NCBI RefSeq assembly: GCF_001277215.2
Contig: NZ_CP013940.1
Span: forward strand, 3,534,001-3,598,000
Direction: 5' to 3'
DNA: 64,000 nucleotides
Source: Cronobacter malonaticus LMG 23826
Lineage (GTDB): Bacteria > Pseudomonadota > Gammaproteobacteria > Enterobacterales > Enterobacteriaceae
In this document: one piece after another, positions 38,854 to 48,306 of the stretch
Numbering within the stretch: position 1 is the first letter of the stretch
How the letters are laid out: each line of letters begins with the position of its first letter
Translations under genes and position numbers: made by a program
The notes under the pieces: model-generated
What the model was told of the DNA's origin: nothing
The model's input: only the letters and a program-made list of their open reading frames with translations
The model's database searches: none

Positions 38854-40272
38854 ATGACGCGTTATCAGCACCTCGCCTGCCTGCTGGCGGAGCGTATCGA
38901 ACAGGGCCTTTATCGCCACGGTGAAAAACTACCGTCGGTACGCAGCCTGAGCCAGGAGCACGGCGTCAGCATCAGCACCGTACAGCAGGCGTATCTGGTG
39001 CTGGAGAATCAGCAGCTCATCGTGCCGCGCCCGCGCTCGGGGTATTTTGTCGCGCCGCGTAAAATGCAGCCGCCGGTGCCTGCGATGACGCGCCCGGTAC
39101 AGCGCCCGGTCGAAGTGACGCAATGGGATGAAGTAATGACGCTCCTTGACGGGCGCGGCAATAAAAGCCTGACCACATTTGGCGGCGGCGCGCCGGACAT
39201 CACGCATCCCACGCTTAAACCGCTCTGGCGCGAGATGAGCCGAGTGGTGCAACACAATCAGCTGGATGTCTTTAGCTATGACGATCTGGCGGGCCGCCCG
39301 GAACTGCGCCAGCAGATAGCCCGCCTGATGCTGGATGGCGGCGCGAACATCAGCGCTGACGAGCTGATTATCACCAGCGGCTGCCACAATGCGCTCTCTG
39401 TCGCTCTGCTGGCCGTCTGCAAGCCCGGCGATATCGTTGCCGTGGAATCGCCCTGCTACTACGGCACCATGCAGCTGCTGCGAAGTCTCGATATCAAAGC
39501 CATTGAGATCCCGACCGATTCGCAGACCGGCATCAGCGTCGAAGCGCTTGAGCTGGCGCTGGAACAGTGGCCGATTAAGGGCATCATCCTGGTGCCGAAC
39601 TGCAATAACCCGCTCGGCTTTATCATGCCCGATGCCCGCAAGCGCGCGGTGCTGGCGCTGGCCCAGCGTCACGACATCATCATTTTTGAAGACGATATCT
39701 ACGGCGAGCTGGCGACAGACTACCCGCGCCCCCGCACCATCAAATCCTGGGATATCGACGGGCGCGTCATACTGTGCAGCTCAGTCACGAAAACCCTCGC
39801 CCCCGGCCTGCGGGTGGGCTGGATAGCGCCGGGGCGTTACCACGAGCGAGTGCTGCAGATGAAATACGCCGCCAGCGGCACCAACGTGCCCGCCACGCAG
39901 CTCGCGGTAGCGGCGTTTATCCGCGACGGCCACTATCACCGCCACCTGCGCCGGATGCGCCAGCACTATCAGCACCAGATGGAAACCTACACCTGCTGGG
40001 TGCGTGAATATTTCCCGTGCGGCATCTGCGTCACGCGCCCTAAAGGCGGCTTTATGCTCTGGATAGAACTGCCAGAGAGCGTCGATATTGTCTGCGTGGC
40101 GCGCCAGTTAACGCGCCTGGAAATTCGTGTCGCCCCCGGCTCGCTCTTTTCCGCCTCGGGCAAATACCGCAACTGCCTGCGCATCAACTGCGCGCTGCCT
40201 GCCAGCGAGCATTACCGTGAGGCGCTGCAACAGATTGGCGAAGCGCTGCATCACGCCATGGAAGAGAGCTGA
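38854..40272 (+). CDS. yjiR: YjiR, MocR-family GntR/aminotransferase regulator
   Basis: This 472-residue protein has an N-terminal GntR winged helix (residues about 1-70, GEKLPSVRSLSQEHGVSISTVQQAY in pieces) joined to a fold-type I aminotransferase domain. The PLP lysine is in SSVTKTLAPGLRVGW. MocR proteins sense an amine or PLP and regulate neighbouring genes; YjiR's target is not known. The ATG at 38854 is preceded by AGGGAG; a longer upstream frame is unsupported. E. coli has the same yjiS-yjiR arrangement. Confidence 0.9.
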   Translation: MTRYQHLACLLAERIEQGLYRHGEKLPSVRSLSQEHGVSISTVQQAYLVLENQQLIVPRPRSGYFVAPRKMQPPVPAMTRPVQRPVEVTQWDEVMTLLDGRGNKSLTTFGGGAPDITHPTLKPLWREMSRVVQHNQLDVFSYDDLAGRPELRQQIARLMLDGGANISADELIITSGCHNALSVALLAVCKPGDIVAVESPCYYGTMQLLRSLDIKAIEIPTDSQTGISVEALELALEQWPIKGIILVPNCNNPLGFIMPDARKRAVLALAQRHDIIIFEDDIYGELATDYPRPRTIKSWDIDGRVILCSSVTKTLAPGLRVGWIAPGRYHERVLQMKYAASGTNVPATQLAVAAFIRDGHYHRHLRRMRQHYQHQMETYTCWVREYFPCGICVTRPKGGFMLWIELPESVDIVCVARQLTRLEIRVAPGSLFSASGKYRNCLRINCALPASEHYREALQQIGEALHHAMEES

Positions 40273-40325
40273 GACTCCGGAGTTATCCCCTGTCGCAACC
40301 GCCGCATGGGTTATATGCTTAACGC

Positions 40326-41591
40326 ATGGAAAAATTAGCTGAATTAAAGCGCGCCAAGCGTCTGGCGCTCGGCCTGCTGCTGACGGCGGCGGCCACTTTT
40401 GTCACTACGCTGTTTTTGCCGCCCGGTTTCTGGGTCAGCGGCGTTAAGGCTATCGCGGAAGCCGCGATGGTGGGCGCGCTGGCGGACTGGTTCGCCGTGG
40501 TGGCGCTGTTTCGCCGGGTGCCCATTCCTTTTATCTCGCGCCACACCGCGATTATTCCCCGTAAAAAAGACCGCATCGGCGAAAACCTCGGGCAGTTTGT
40601 GCAGGAGAAATTCCTCGATACCGACTCGCTGGTCGCGCTGATCCGCCGCCACGAACCAGCGCAGTTGCTCGGCCAGTGGCTCAGCCAGCCCGCCAATGCG
40701 CAGCGCGTCGGCCAGAACCTGGTGCAGGTGATGAGCGGTTTTCTGGAACTCACCGACGATAGCCGCATTCAGGGTTTACTAAAGCGCGCGGTGCATAAGG
40801 CAATTGATAAGGTCGATCTCACCCAGACCAGCGCGCTGATGCTGGAGAGCATGACCAAAAACAACCGTCATCAGGTGCTGCTGGATGCGCTTATCGGCAG
40901 GCTGATTCGCCTGGTGCAGAAGCAGAGCACGCGCGATTTTATCGCCCGCCAGATTGTCCACTGGCTGAAGACCGAACACCCGCGGAAAGCGAAAATTCTG
41001 CCTACCGAGTGGCTTGGCGAACACAGCGCCGAGCTGGTCTCCAGCGCCGTCAATTCCATGCTCGACGACATCAGCCACGACCAGGCGCACCAGTTGCGTC
41101 TGGCCTTTGACCGCATCACCGTAGATTTTATCGAGAAGCTGAAAAGCGACCCGGAGATGGCCGAGCGCGCCGACGGTATTAAGGCGTACCTGAAAGAGGA
41201 CGAGGCGTTTAACCGCTACCTGGCGGAGCTGTGGGGCGATGTGCGCGGCTGGCTGAAGAACGACATGCAGGCGGAGGATTCCCGCACGCGCCAGCGGATC
41301 GCCGATGCCGGGCAGTGGTTCGGCGAATCGCTAATGGCCGACAGCGCCCTGCGCGCCTCGTTCAACGAGCATCTTGAACAGGCCGCGACCACCGTCGCGC
41401 CCGAGTTCGCCACATTCCTGACGCGCCACATCAGCGACACGGTAAAAAGCTGGGACGCGCGCGAGATGTCGCAGCAGATAGAGCTCAACATCGGCAAAGA
41501 CTTACAGTTTATCCGCATCAACGGCACGCTGGTCGGCGGCACCATCGGGCTGGTGCTGTATTTGTTGTCGCAGATACCCCGCCTGCTCTGA
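40326..41591 (+). CDS. yjiN: YjiN, DUF445 inner-membrane protein
   Basis: This 421-residue protein has an N-terminal membrane hairpin (about residues 13-65, with [16 protein letters not shown]), a long soluble helical region and a C-terminal membrane segment ([22 protein letters not shown] in part). This is the DUF445 layout of E. coli YjiN (426 aa). Function is not established. It lies downstream of yjiR in the same direction, as in E. coli, and converges with the next gene, seven bases away. Confidence 0.9.
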   Translation: MEKLAELKRAKRLALGLLLTAAATFVTTLFLPPGFWVSGVKAIAEAAMVGALADWFAVVALFRRVPIPFISRHTAIIPRKKDRIGENLGQFVQEKFLDTDSLVALIRRHEPAQLLGQWLSQPANAQRVGQNLVQVMSGFLELTDDSRIQGLLKRAVHKAIDKVDLTQTSALMLESMTKNNRHQVLLDALIGRLIRLVQKQSTRDFIARQIVHWLKTEHPRKAKILPTEWLGEHSAELVSSAVNSMLDDISHDQAHQLRLAFDRITVDFIEKLKSDPEMAERADGIKAYLKEDEAFNRYLAELWGDVRGWLKNDMQAEDSRTRQRIADAGQWFGESLMADSALRASFNEHLEQAATTVAPEFATFLTRHISDTVKSWDAREMSQQIELNIGKDLQFIRINGTLVGGTIGLVLYLLSQIPRLL

Positions 41592-41598
41592 GCCGTTA

Positions 41599-42093
41599 TT
41601 ACCGTACAAACACCTGCGCGATGCGCGGGGACTTTAAAAAATATGGGAGCCAGCACGTGACGCCGATAAACGCCGACAGGACGCTGCGAATGCTGCTGTT
41701 ATCCCAGCTCGCCCCAAACAGGCTCACCGGCAGCACAGCAAACCACAGCGCGCTTACCACCCCTGCCAGATAGTAGATAACCATCGCGCGGGGCGTGTGC
41801 CGCTTACGCTGAAAGAAATGCCAGCTCGCATACGCCGTGATGCCAATAAGCGCCACTAACAGCACCACCGCGCCTGCGGCATACCACGTAATAATGCCCG
41901 AGCGGCTGAAGTACGCGCTTATCGCACTGATCAGATCAAAAAACTCCACCGGCAGAAAGATCAGGCTGAAAATAAGCCCGGCGGCTGGCAAGTACAGTAA
42001 CCCGTTAATTTTACTGGCTTCCGCTTTTTCGCAAGCATGACATAGCCCCGACTCTTTGTTCGGCTCATTTTCATTGCACTGGATGCACTTCAT
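41599..42093 (-). CDS. DUF2569-like membrane protein with N-terminal zinc ribbon
   Basis: This 164-residue protein begins with a short zinc ribbon (CIQCNENEPNKESGLCHACE, two CxxC pairs), then four membrane segments (about 33-55, 68-90, 108-128, 138-155). It resembles the DUF2569 family. The function is unknown. It converges with yjiN, and no partner gene is adjacent. Confidence 0.7.
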   Translation of the reverse strand: MKCIQCNENEPNKESGLCHACEKAEASKINGLLYLPAAGLIFSLIFLPVEFFDLISAISAYFSRSGIITWYAAGAVVLLVALIGITAYASWHFFQRKRHTPRAMVIYYLAGVVSALWFAVLPVSLFGASWDNSSIRSVLSAFIGVTCWLPYFLKSPRIAQVFVR

Positions 42094-42268
42094 TTTCTTT
42101 CCCTGTTAATTTCACTTAAATTAAAAAATGGCGAAGTAGTGATGAGATATCACAGGCAGCATAACGCAAGCGGAGGGCGTGGCGAAGGGGATTGATCAGT
42201 GAATGGATTAATGGTCTGACGTCGCGCAGTGTTAAAGAGCGTGTTTTATTGCATCCGGACGCACTGAA

Positions 42269-42520
42269 ATGAAAATACCCCATACGGAACTTAATGTCCT
42301 GAGAGTCATGGCAGAAAAAGAGACCGACTGGACGTGGATAATGCTGGATCGCACTCTTGCCATTCGTGGCATTGAAGGGTTTAGCAATGTTGCGAATATT
42401 GTTACCGGCCTTGTGAATAATGGAATGGTTGAGACTGTGTATACCGAGAACACCTCAAAGCCTCGTTATCGCGTATCACCACAAGGCCACCAGTTATTAA
42501 GGGAAAATAATGATAATTAA
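42269..42520 (+). CDS. Small winged-helix-like protein, unknown
   Basis: This 83-residue protein looks like a lone winged helix: a helix-rich start (TELNVLRVMAEKETDWTWIMLDR), a segment INEAG-like NNGMVETVYTE forming a wing, and PRYRVSPQGHQLLRENN at the end. No family name comes to mind. An overlapping second frame begins 11 bases before its stop and repeats the second half of this fold. It is more AT-rich than its neighbours. Confidence 0.6.
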   Translation: MKIPHTELNVLRVMAEKETDWTWIMLDRTLAIRGIEGFSNVANIVTGLVNNGMVETVYTENTSKPRYRVSPQGHQLLRENNDN

Positions 42521-42641
42521 CGAGGCGGGACTAGTCGACATAACGCCTTCAATACCTGCGGGCATGGATCATTATCAAATTTCAGCGCAAGGCATGAAAT
42601 ATCTGGAAGCACTCCATCAGCAAAAAACAGCGCAAAAATAA
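42510..42641 (+). CDS. Short frame resembling the C-terminal half of the preceding winged helix
   Basis: ATGATAATTAAC opens a 43-residue frame overlapping the preceding stop. NEAGLVDITPSI...HYQISAQGMKYLEAL aligns with NNGMVETVYTEN...RYRVSPQGHQLLREN of the upstream protein. It is either a translated mini-gene or, more likely, the remnant of a tandem duplicate that lost its first half. No independent ribosome site stands out. Confidence 0.45.
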   Translation: MIINEAGLVDITPSIPAGMDHYQISAQGMKYLEALHQQKTAQK

Positions 42642-42849
42642 TTACGTATTCTGCCGGATGACGACAATACCGTTTAATAAAAATGATTTAACGCGTTGAA
42701 TTCCCTGCCCGCAGGCGTGACGCAATCGCACCTCCTATAGATATAGCGCAATAAATGCGCGCGCGCCCGGCAGTAGAGTCAGAGGCTGAGAAGTCTGAGC
42801 AAGACAAGGAAACACAGCAGGTTAACTCACTCTCTGAAGGAGGAATGTT

Positions 42850-43953
42850 ATGGATCGCATTATTCAGTCACCCGGTAAATACATTCAGGGCGCAGGCGTG
42901 CTCTCCCGCATCGGCGACTATTTAAAACCGCTCGCCGAACGCTGGCTGGTCGTCGGGGATAAATTCGTGCTCGGGTTTGCAGAAGAGACGCTGCGTCAGA
43001 GTTTTAAACAGGCGGAGCTTAGCGTCGAAATCGCGCCGTTTGGCGGCGAGTGCTCGCAAAATGAAATCGACCGGCTGCGTAAGCTCGCCGATAGCGCCAG
43101 CTGTACCGCTGTGCTGGGCATCGGCGGCGGGAAAACGCTCGATACCGCAAAAGCGCTGGCGCATTTTATGGCGGTGCCGGTCGCTATCGCGCCGACCATC
43201 GCCTCCACCGACGCGCCGTGCAGTGCGCTTTCGGTGATTTATACCGACAGCGGCGAGTTCGACCGCTACCTGATGCTGCCGCACAACCCGAATATCGTTA
43301 TCGTCGATACTCAGGTTGTGGCGGGCGCCCCGGCGCGCCTGCTGGCATCCGGCATTGGCGATGCGCTGGCCACCTGGTTTGAAGCGCGCGCCTGCTCGCG
43401 TAGCGGTGCCGCCACCATGGCGGGCGGCAAATGCACCCAGGCCGCGCTGGCGCTTGCCGAGCTGTGCTACAACACGCTGCTTGAGCAGGGAGAAAAAGCG
43501 ATGCTGGCGGCCGAACAGCACGTCGTCACCCCGGCGCTTGAGCGCATTATCGAAGCCAACACGTACCTGAGCGGCGTGGGCTTTGAGAGCGGCGGCCTGG
43601 CCGCAGCCCATGCTATCCACAACGGGCTTACCGCCATTCCGGACGCGCATCATTACTACCATGGCGAGAAAGTCGCCTTCGGCACGCTCACCCAGCTGGT
43701 GCTGGAAAATGCGCCGTCAGAGGAGATTGAAACGGTTGCCGCGCTTTGCCACAGCGTCGGGCTGCCCATTACGCTCGCGCAACTTGATATTAAAGAGGAT
43801 GTGCAAACCAAAATGCGCCTGGTGGCGCAGGCGGCGTGCACGGAGAGCGAAACCATTCACAATATGCCGGGTGGCGTGTCGCCTGAGCAGGTGTATGCCG
43901 CACTGCTGGTTGCCGACCAGTACGGCCAGCGCTTTTTGCAGGAATGGGAATAA
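42850..43953 (+). CDS. gldA: GldA, glycerol dehydrogenase
   Basis: This 367-residue iron/zinc-type alcohol dehydrogenase has the NAD-binding segment [14 protein letters not shown] (about residues 89-102) and zinc ligands D171 ([10 protein letters not shown]), H254 (AAHAIHNG) and H271 ([10 protein letters not shown]). It oxidises glycerol to dihydroxyacetone. Length equals E. coli GldA. A strong AAGGAGGAA ribosome site precedes the ATG. A dihydroxyacetone kinase gene occurs near 61 kb, which could take the product further, but the two are not linked in an operon. Confidence 0.95.
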   Translation: MDRIIQSPGKYIQGAGVLSRIGDYLKPLAERWLVVGDKFVLGFAEETLRQSFKQAELSVEIAPFGGECSQNEIDRLRKLADSASCTAVLGIGGGKTLDTAKALAHFMAVPVAIAPTIASTDAPCSALSVIYTDSGEFDRYLMLPHNPNIVIVDTQVVAGAPARLLASGIGDALATWFEARACSRSGAATMAGGKCTQAALALAELCYNTLLEQGEKAMLAAEQHVVTPALERIIEANTYLSGVGFESGGLAAAHAIHNGLTAIPDAHHYYHGEKVAFGTLTQLVLENAPSEEIETVAALCHSVGLPITLAQLDIKEDVQTKMRLVAQAACTESETIHNMPGGVSPEQVYAALLVADQYGQRFLQEWE

Positions 43954-43991
43954 GCGCGGTGAGTGGTTGTGTTTAAAAGCGTGTTGTTTGA

Positions 43992-44019
43992 AAAAATCCC
44001 CGCTGCGGCGGGGATTTTT
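43992..44019. terminator. Two-way terminator between gldA and the lipoprotein gene
   Basis: AAAAATCCCCGC (43992-44003) pairs with GCGGGGATTTTT (44008-44019). The A and T arms suit termination of both convergent genes. Confidence 0.92.
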
Positions 44020-44024
44020 ATGCA

Positions 44025-44423
44025 TTACTTCTGCTGGTTGTTTTTATCGGTATTAGCAGAACTGTTTTCAGGAATCACGAATGCAGCGTGAATAAGCTTC
44101 CGGAAGTCGTATTCTTTATTGTTCAGGCCGTAATACAGCGTGTAGTTTTTGTTCGGTTTAAAGTGATAACCAAAAACAGGCAAGCACTGGTTACGCGCCG
44201 GATGAACCGGCTTATCGTTAAATACGTCATAGACGAAATCATTCTGTTCGCTACCAATCTGGACAGACGTAATATAGTCGCCTGGCGTCACCGGGTAGGT
44301 AATGCAAACGTTGTTGCCAGAAAGCGTCACTTGCGCAGGTACCTTATCCGGCAGGCGATCGCCTGGGCCGGGGCATCCTGCCAGCAGGAAAAGCGGAAAT
44401 AACGTTACACTTTTTCTTATCAC
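44025..44423 (-). CDS. Periplasmic lipoprotein of a proposed T6SS-immunity family
   Basis: This 132-residue protein starts at GTG (44423), with a lipoprotein signal peptide (LFPLFLLAGC). It is related to the proteins at 45187-45594 and 23200-23601 by GCPGPGDRLP, PAQVTLSGNNVCIT, SVQIGSE and QCLPVFGYHFKPNKNYTLYYG. The start sits directly after the stop of a decayed copy of the metallopeptidase gene, just as the intact pair is arranged nearby. It therefore probably once protected against that peptidase. Confidence 0.75.
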   Translation of the reverse strand: MIRKSVTLFPLFLLAGCPGPGDRLPDKVPAQVTLSGNNVCITYPVTPGDYITSVQIGSEQNDFVYDVFNDKPVHPARNQCLPVFGYHFKPNKNYTLYYGLNNKEYDFRKLIHAAFVIPENSSANTDKNNQQK

Positions 44424-44555
44424 TTACTCTCTTACCGTTACGATTTTGCGATACAGCCGTGGTATGTCACGCAGGTTGTCATTTCCGCTATACCGGCCCT
44501 GGCGGTTTGGCGCGTGAAAGCTTATCCATATATTGATTCTTTCTGAGGCCTGCAT
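44424..44555 (-). pseudogene. C-terminal remnant of a second metallopeptidase effector gene
   Basis: The minus-strand frame ends NIWISFHAPNRQGRYSG... DNLRDIPRLYRKIV, which aligns without gaps with the end of the peptidase at 45596-46135 (KVWRDNQGPNLLGNYRG... DSLKDVPMLYRKII). Only about the last 35 residues are recognisable; the HEMGH active-site part is missing, and upstream sequence no longer matches. The stop lies immediately before the lipoprotein start, mirroring the intact unit. Confidence 0.72.
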
Positions 44556-44599
44556 CCCTGAAAAGCCCTGACCAATACAACGAAAACCAGATTCAGGAT

Positions 44600-44926
44600 T
44601 TATTCATATAACCAGCGGCCAGCTCTGGCAGAGGCGATCAACATCCCAATAGTGAAACCCGGCACCGGAATGGGTTCCGGTTTTTTAAAGATATTCCATG
44701 AGAAAGGTGAGTCAGGAAAATAGGTTTTAATCGTAAACCCGGCGCGATCCACGTTAAATGTGGTAAAAAAGGCATCCATCAAATCCTCTATTTCAGCCTC
44801 GTCTATTTGCAGATCGGTATCTAAATCCGTTTCCGGCGTCAACGGGACTTCCTTCCCCGTGAAGAGATACGTACCAGCGTAAGGCCGAATGAGTTCGTAA
44901 ATCTGCTTTTCGAGGTTGTCTACCAT
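44600..44926 (-). CDS. DUF1493 acyl-carrier-like protein
   Basis: This 108-residue acidic protein fits the DUF1493 family, small proteins with an acyl-carrier-like fold: PLTPETDLDTDLQID, EAEIEDLMDAFFTTFNVD and a C-terminal hydrophobic segment PVPGFTIGMLI. A GGAG ribosome site overlaps the end of the upstream small gene (stop at 44933), so the two are coupled. It lies between two lipoprotein genes of the T6SS-immunity-like family. Role unknown. Confidence 0.8.
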   Translation of the reverse strand: MVDNLEKQIYELIRPYAGTYLFTGKEVPLTPETDLDTDLQIDEAEIEDLMDAFFTTFNVDRAGFTIKTYFPDSPFSWNIFKKPEPIPVPGFTIGMLIASARAGRWLYE

Positions 44927-44932
44927 ATTTTG

Positions 44933-45157
44933 TCATCTCCTCTGGCGATAGCGTTGTAATCGCGTATCGTACAGAAAATAATTTGTGAGACATCTGCCGA
45001 CAAAATAATAACACCGAGCAAAGGAATAGTCCGGCCAATAAAAGGGGCGATATTGCGAATCATTACCCGACGCGCTGTACATGGCGTATAACCGCCTCGC
45101 CATGTAGATAATCTGACTGGCTATCATGAATATAATAGTGGTGCGAAGAGAAAACAT
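44933..45157 (-). CDS. Small membrane-anchored protein upstream of DUF1493
   Basis: This 74-residue basic protein has one N-terminal membrane segment (IIFMIASQIIYMA) and a soluble part with YRPFYWPDYSFARCYYF. Its stop lies six bases before the DUF1493 start. I recognise no family. The pairing with DUF1493 suggests the two work together. The start codon has a weak ribosome site. Confidence 0.55.
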   Translation of the reverse strand: MFSLRTTIIFMIASQIIYMARRLYAMYSASGNDSQYRPFYWPDYSFARCYYFVGRCLTNYFLYDTRLQRYRQRR

Positions 45158-45186
45158 AGTGGTGGTAAGAGACTCGCAACAGTTAA

Positions 45187-45594
45187 TCAGCCAGCTCGAC
45201 CATATGGTGTCAACCTCAAGCTACCCTTCTCATCCTGCTCCAGCGAGAATCTCGCAACATACGTCTTGCCCGGCTCAGTAGTGTTTTTTTCTATTTGATA
45301 AAAAGCCGCATACCTGTTTCCAGGCTTAAACTCAAAGCCAAAGGCGGGAAGGCACTCCCCCTGGACGACGACAGGTTGCTGCGCATAACGACCGAAAGTT
45401 TTATATATTTCCTGCTCGGCACCATTGCTTATATGTACAGAAAATATCTTTTCACCCGTGCGGGCTGGAGTGGTAATACATACCTCATTGCTGATAAGTC
45501 TGACCTGTGCAGGTTCCTCAACAGGGATAGCATCCATCGGGCCTGGGCAGCCAGTCAACAGAAACACCATCGCAATTAATGTATATTTATTCAT
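45187..45594 (-). CDS. Periplasmic lipoprotein, predicted immunity partner of the metallopeptidase
   Basis: About 135 residues. A signal peptide with lipobox LLTGC is followed by PGPMDAIPVEEPAQVRL, EVCITTPARTGEKIFSVHI and GECLPAFGFEFKPGNRYAAFY, the same family as 44025-44423. The ATG at 45594 is one base after the peptidase stop TAG, with GGAGG overlapping the peptidase end: a tightly coupled toxin-immunity-type pair. Neutralisation of a periplasm-directed peptidase is inferred from this order and lipoprotein location. Confidence 0.78.
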   Translation of the reverse strand: MNKYTLIAMVFLLTGCPGPMDAIPVEEPAQVRLISNEVCITTPARTGEKIFSVHISNGAEQEIYKTFGRYAQQPVVVQGECLPAFGFEFKPGNRYAAFYQIEKNTTEPGKTYVARFSLEQDEKGSLRLTPYGRAG

Positions 45595-45595
45595 C

Positions 45596-46135
45596 CTACC
45601 CTCCTCCATAAATAATTTTTCTATAAAGCATTGGCACATCTTTTAAAGAGTCTACTCCCCTGTAATTTCCTAATAGATTAGGCCCTTGATTATCACGCCA
45701 TACCTTTATTCCATAGGTTAATAAAAACCAATGATCTGCGATAATTGCTGCCTGCTGGTCGAGGGTATAGTCTGTAATTTTCTCTTTATCAAGTCTGTAC
45801 GTATAATCAGCAGCCCAGCTAAACGCCCCACGTAATCTAACCCACCTGCCGGTCTGGTGCTGCCAGACATGTCCCATCTCGTGAATAAATAAGTGCTTAG
45901 AGCCTGGAGTAACAGATGTGTCTGAGTAATCGGCTGCATATTTCTCTTTTCTGAACCACAATTCACCATTTGGCGTCATTGCAAACCTGGTACTCTGCAA
46001 TCCAAAAGGTAAATAACTATCACAATGTATCCATACACGGCTATACACTATACTGTGACCAAAAACACGCTTCGCCATCGCAATTTCACCAAGCGTCATC
46101 AGCCGTAATGACCCTTCAACATCGTTTTGCATCAT
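45596..46135 (-). CDS. Zinc metallopeptidase-like effector (Rhs/Vgr-associated type)
   Basis: This 179-residue protein has the zinc site HEMGHVWQHQ near residue 85, preceded by a beta region (LPFGLQSTRFAMTPNGELWF). I recall similar stand-alone proteins annotated as vgr-related or type VI Rhs-associated peptidases. It has no signal peptide, consistent with delivery by a secretion system. The ATG at 46135 is preceded by AGGGACA. The lipoprotein gene follows at once. No T6SS structural gene lies in the window. The region is AT-rich. Proteolytic targets are unknown; cell-wall or periplasmic targets are suggested by the lipoprotein immunity. Confidence 0.72.
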   Translation of the reverse strand: MMQNDVEGSLRLMTLGEIAMAKRVFGHSIVYSRVWIHCDSYLPFGLQSTRFAMTPNGELWFRKEKYAADYSDTSVTPGSKHLFIHEMGHVWQHQTGRWVRLRGAFSWAADYTYRLDKEKITDYTLDQQAAIIADHWFLLTYGIKVWRDNQGPNLLGNYRGVDSLKDVPMLYRKIIYGGG

Positions 46136-46347
46136 CTTGTCCCTGAAACGCAAATATGATTTTGCGTTTAGTATTTATCAGACAAGAGAGGTAAGAAAAG
46201 GGGAATTTATTAATTGCTTCTATAAAATAAACCTTATAAGAACTCGTAACCCTATATTAATCAAATAGAAATTTTATTGAACAGATTAAATCTTATGTTT
46301 TAATTTTCAGATAATTAATTAAGGATTGTATTAATCATCCGAAAATC

Positions 46348-46599
46348 TTACCTAATATGACTCAGGATGGCTTTTTTAGCGTCTTGATCAAGCTGCTTCC
46401 AGCGGAGCAACAACTCTGCAAGCTGATCGTCTTCAGTGTAAAAGTAAGCCAGTGGAACCGCTAAAGCGTCCGCCAGTTTGCGTGCGATTTCGATACTTGC
46501 CTGATGAACGCCCTTTTCGTAGCGGTTGATACGCGCACTCGCGACGAACTCATCTATCTCGGCCAGGATGCCAAGCTTCTTCTGAGAAAGACGTCCTAA
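46348..46599 (-). pseudogene. Truncated XRE-family transcriptional regulator
   Basis: The minus-strand frame encodes 83 residues: LGRLSQKKLGILAEIDEF, ARINRYEKGVHQASIEIARKLADAL and PLAYFYTEDDQLAELLLRWKQLD. This is a helix-turn-helix XRE repressor missing the first part of its DNA-binding domain. A TAA stop lies directly upstream in frame and there is no start codon, so it is a remnant. It sits at the left edge of the restriction-modification genes. Confidence 0.8.
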
Positions 46600-46827
46600 T
46601 TAAGTCACTGAAAAATAGTACTTTAAAAATAAAGAAGCGTGTCTTAAAGCCAATGTTTGCACATATTATTACAGGGAGCCGCTTTACTCTTGCATAAAAA
46701 ATTACTGTAGCGCTTTTGAAAATCGACAACAATTAACAATAAGCACTGTTTAAATATCCAGACAAAAGCATTTCATCTGGGTCAAATGAGTGATAGAGTT
46801 TCACCCATAAGACCCAATGGAGGCGTT

Positions 46828-48261
46828 ATGTCTGAATTTGAATTATTGGCGCAGGATCTGCTAGAAAAAGCAGAAGCAGAAGAAAAACAGCGACAGGAAA
46901 ATGATAAAAACCTGATCAAACAGGTTCTGGAAATCTATGACCAGAAGTACGTGGCTGAGTTATTAAGAAAAGTCGGCAAAAGTGATTGGACCCGGGAAAC
47001 GCTTAACCGCTGGATTAATGGTAAATGTCCACCTAAATCCCTGACTTCAGCAGAAGAAGAGCTTCTTCGTAAGATGCTGCCGGATCCGCCTGCACATCAT
47101 CCAGATTATGCGTTCCGCTTCATTGATTTGTTTGCTGGCATTGGCGGTATTCGAAAAGGCTTTGAGGCTATCGGAGGCCAGTGTGTTTTTACCAGCGAAT
47201 GGAATAAAGAAGCTGTGCGCACTTATAAAGCCAACTGGTTTAATGATGAGCACACACATAAATTCAATCTCGATATCCGGGAAGTCACTCTCAGTAACAA
47301 ACCTGAAGTGTCGGAAACCGACGCCTATATCCATATCGATGAGCATGTACCGGATCATGATGTGCTTCTGGCAGGCTTTCCCTGCCAGCCGTTCAGCCTT
47401 GCTGGCGTAAGTAAAAAAAACTCACTAGGCCGTGCGCACGGTTTTGAATGCGAGGCACAGGGGACGCTTTTCTTTGACGTGGCGCGTATTATTCGGGCCA
47501 AAAAACCGGCCATATTTGTGCTGGAAAACGTGAAAAACCTGAAGAGTCACGACAAAGGTAAAACCTTTAAAGTAATCATGGAGACTCTCGACGAGCTGGG
47601 CTATGAAGTTGCAGATGCGGCTGATGTCGGGAAAAGCGATCCTAAAGTTATCGATGGAAAACATTTCCTGCCTCAGCACCGTGAACGTATCGTTCTGGTC
47701 GGATTCCGCCGCGACTTGAATATTCACAATGGCTTTACCCTGCGCGACGTGAGTCGTTTTTATCCGGATCGACGACCATCAATTCACGAGCTGCTGGAAC
47801 CCGTCGTTGACAGTAAATATATCCTGTCGCCCAAACTTTGGGAATATCTCTATAACTATGCTAAAAAGCATGCGGCTAAAGGGAATGGTTTCGGTTTTGG
47901 CCTCGTTAATCCTGAAAATAAGGAAAGCATTGCCCGCACGCTTTCTGCTCGCTATCACAAAGACGGATCCGAAATTCTGATAGATCGTGGCTGGGATATG
48001 ACCACAGGTGAAGCCGACTTTTTAAATGAAGAAAACCAAGCTCGTCGTCCACGCAGGCTAACCCCCCGTGAGTGCGCACGCTTGATGGGCTTTGAAAAAC
48101 CAGACGGTAAACCCTTCCGTATTCCGGTTTCTGACACGCAGTCATATCGTCAGTTCGGTAACTCCGTTGTAGTGCCGGTGTTTGAAGCCGTCGCTAGACT
48201 GCTGGAACCTTACATTTTGAAAGCTGTTGCTGCCGATGCTGATAAGGCTGAAAAGAACTAA
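46828..48261 (+). CDS. ecoRIIM: M.EcoRII-type DNA (cytosine-5) methyltransferase, CCWGG
   Basis: This 477-residue enzyme matches M.EcoRII in length and in the N-terminal 90-residue extension ([20 protein letters not shown]). Motif I is [15 protein letters not shown] (about 98-112). The catalytic cysteine is C186 in [11 protein letters not shown], the exact M.EcoRII number. Motif [15 protein letters not shown] and motif [12 protein letters not shown] are present. It methylates the inner C of CCWGG, as Dcm does. The ATG at 46828 has GGAGG upstream; a start at 46786 would add 14 unrelated residues. It faces the cognate endonuclease gene. It is closer to M.EcoRII than to chromosomal Dcm. Confidence 0.95.
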   Translation: MSEFELLAQDLLEKAEAEEKQRQENDKNLIKQVLEIYDQKYVAELLRKVGKSDWTRETLNRWINGKCPPKSLTSAEEELLRKMLPDPPAHHPDYAFRFIDLFAGIGGIRKGFEAIGGQCVFTSEWNKEAVRTYKANWFNDEHTHKFNLDIREVTLSNKPEVSETDAYIHIDEHVPDHDVLLAGFPCQPFSLAGVSKKNSLGRAHGFECEAQGTLFFDVARIIRAKKPAIFVLENVKNLKSHDKGKTFKVIMETLDELGYEVADAADVGKSDPKVIDGKHFLPQHRERIVLVGFRRDLNIHNGFTLRDVSRFYPDRRPSIHELLEPVVDSKYILSPKLWEYLYNYAKKHAAKGNGFGFGLVNPENKESIARTLSARYHKDGSEILIDRGWDMTTGEADFLNEENQARRPRRLTPRECARLMGFEKPDGKPFRIPVSDTQSYRQFGNSVVVPVFEAVARLLEPYILKAVAADADKAEKN

Positions 48262-48306
48262 CTAACATAGCCTGGCATGTTGCTGCCTATTCATGCCAGG
48301 CATTGC

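Noticed and set aside
46550..46732. Minus-strand 60-residue open frame upstream of the XRE remnant
   Set aside because: Its C-terminal part is a shifted reading of the XRE coding sequence, and the rest is low-complexity hydrophobic translation of AT-rich DNA.
46828..48261. The methyltransferase as the housekeeping Dcm
   Set aside because: The N-terminus, length and C186 match M.EcoRII, an EcoRII endonuclease gene follows instead of vsr, and the locus is an island.
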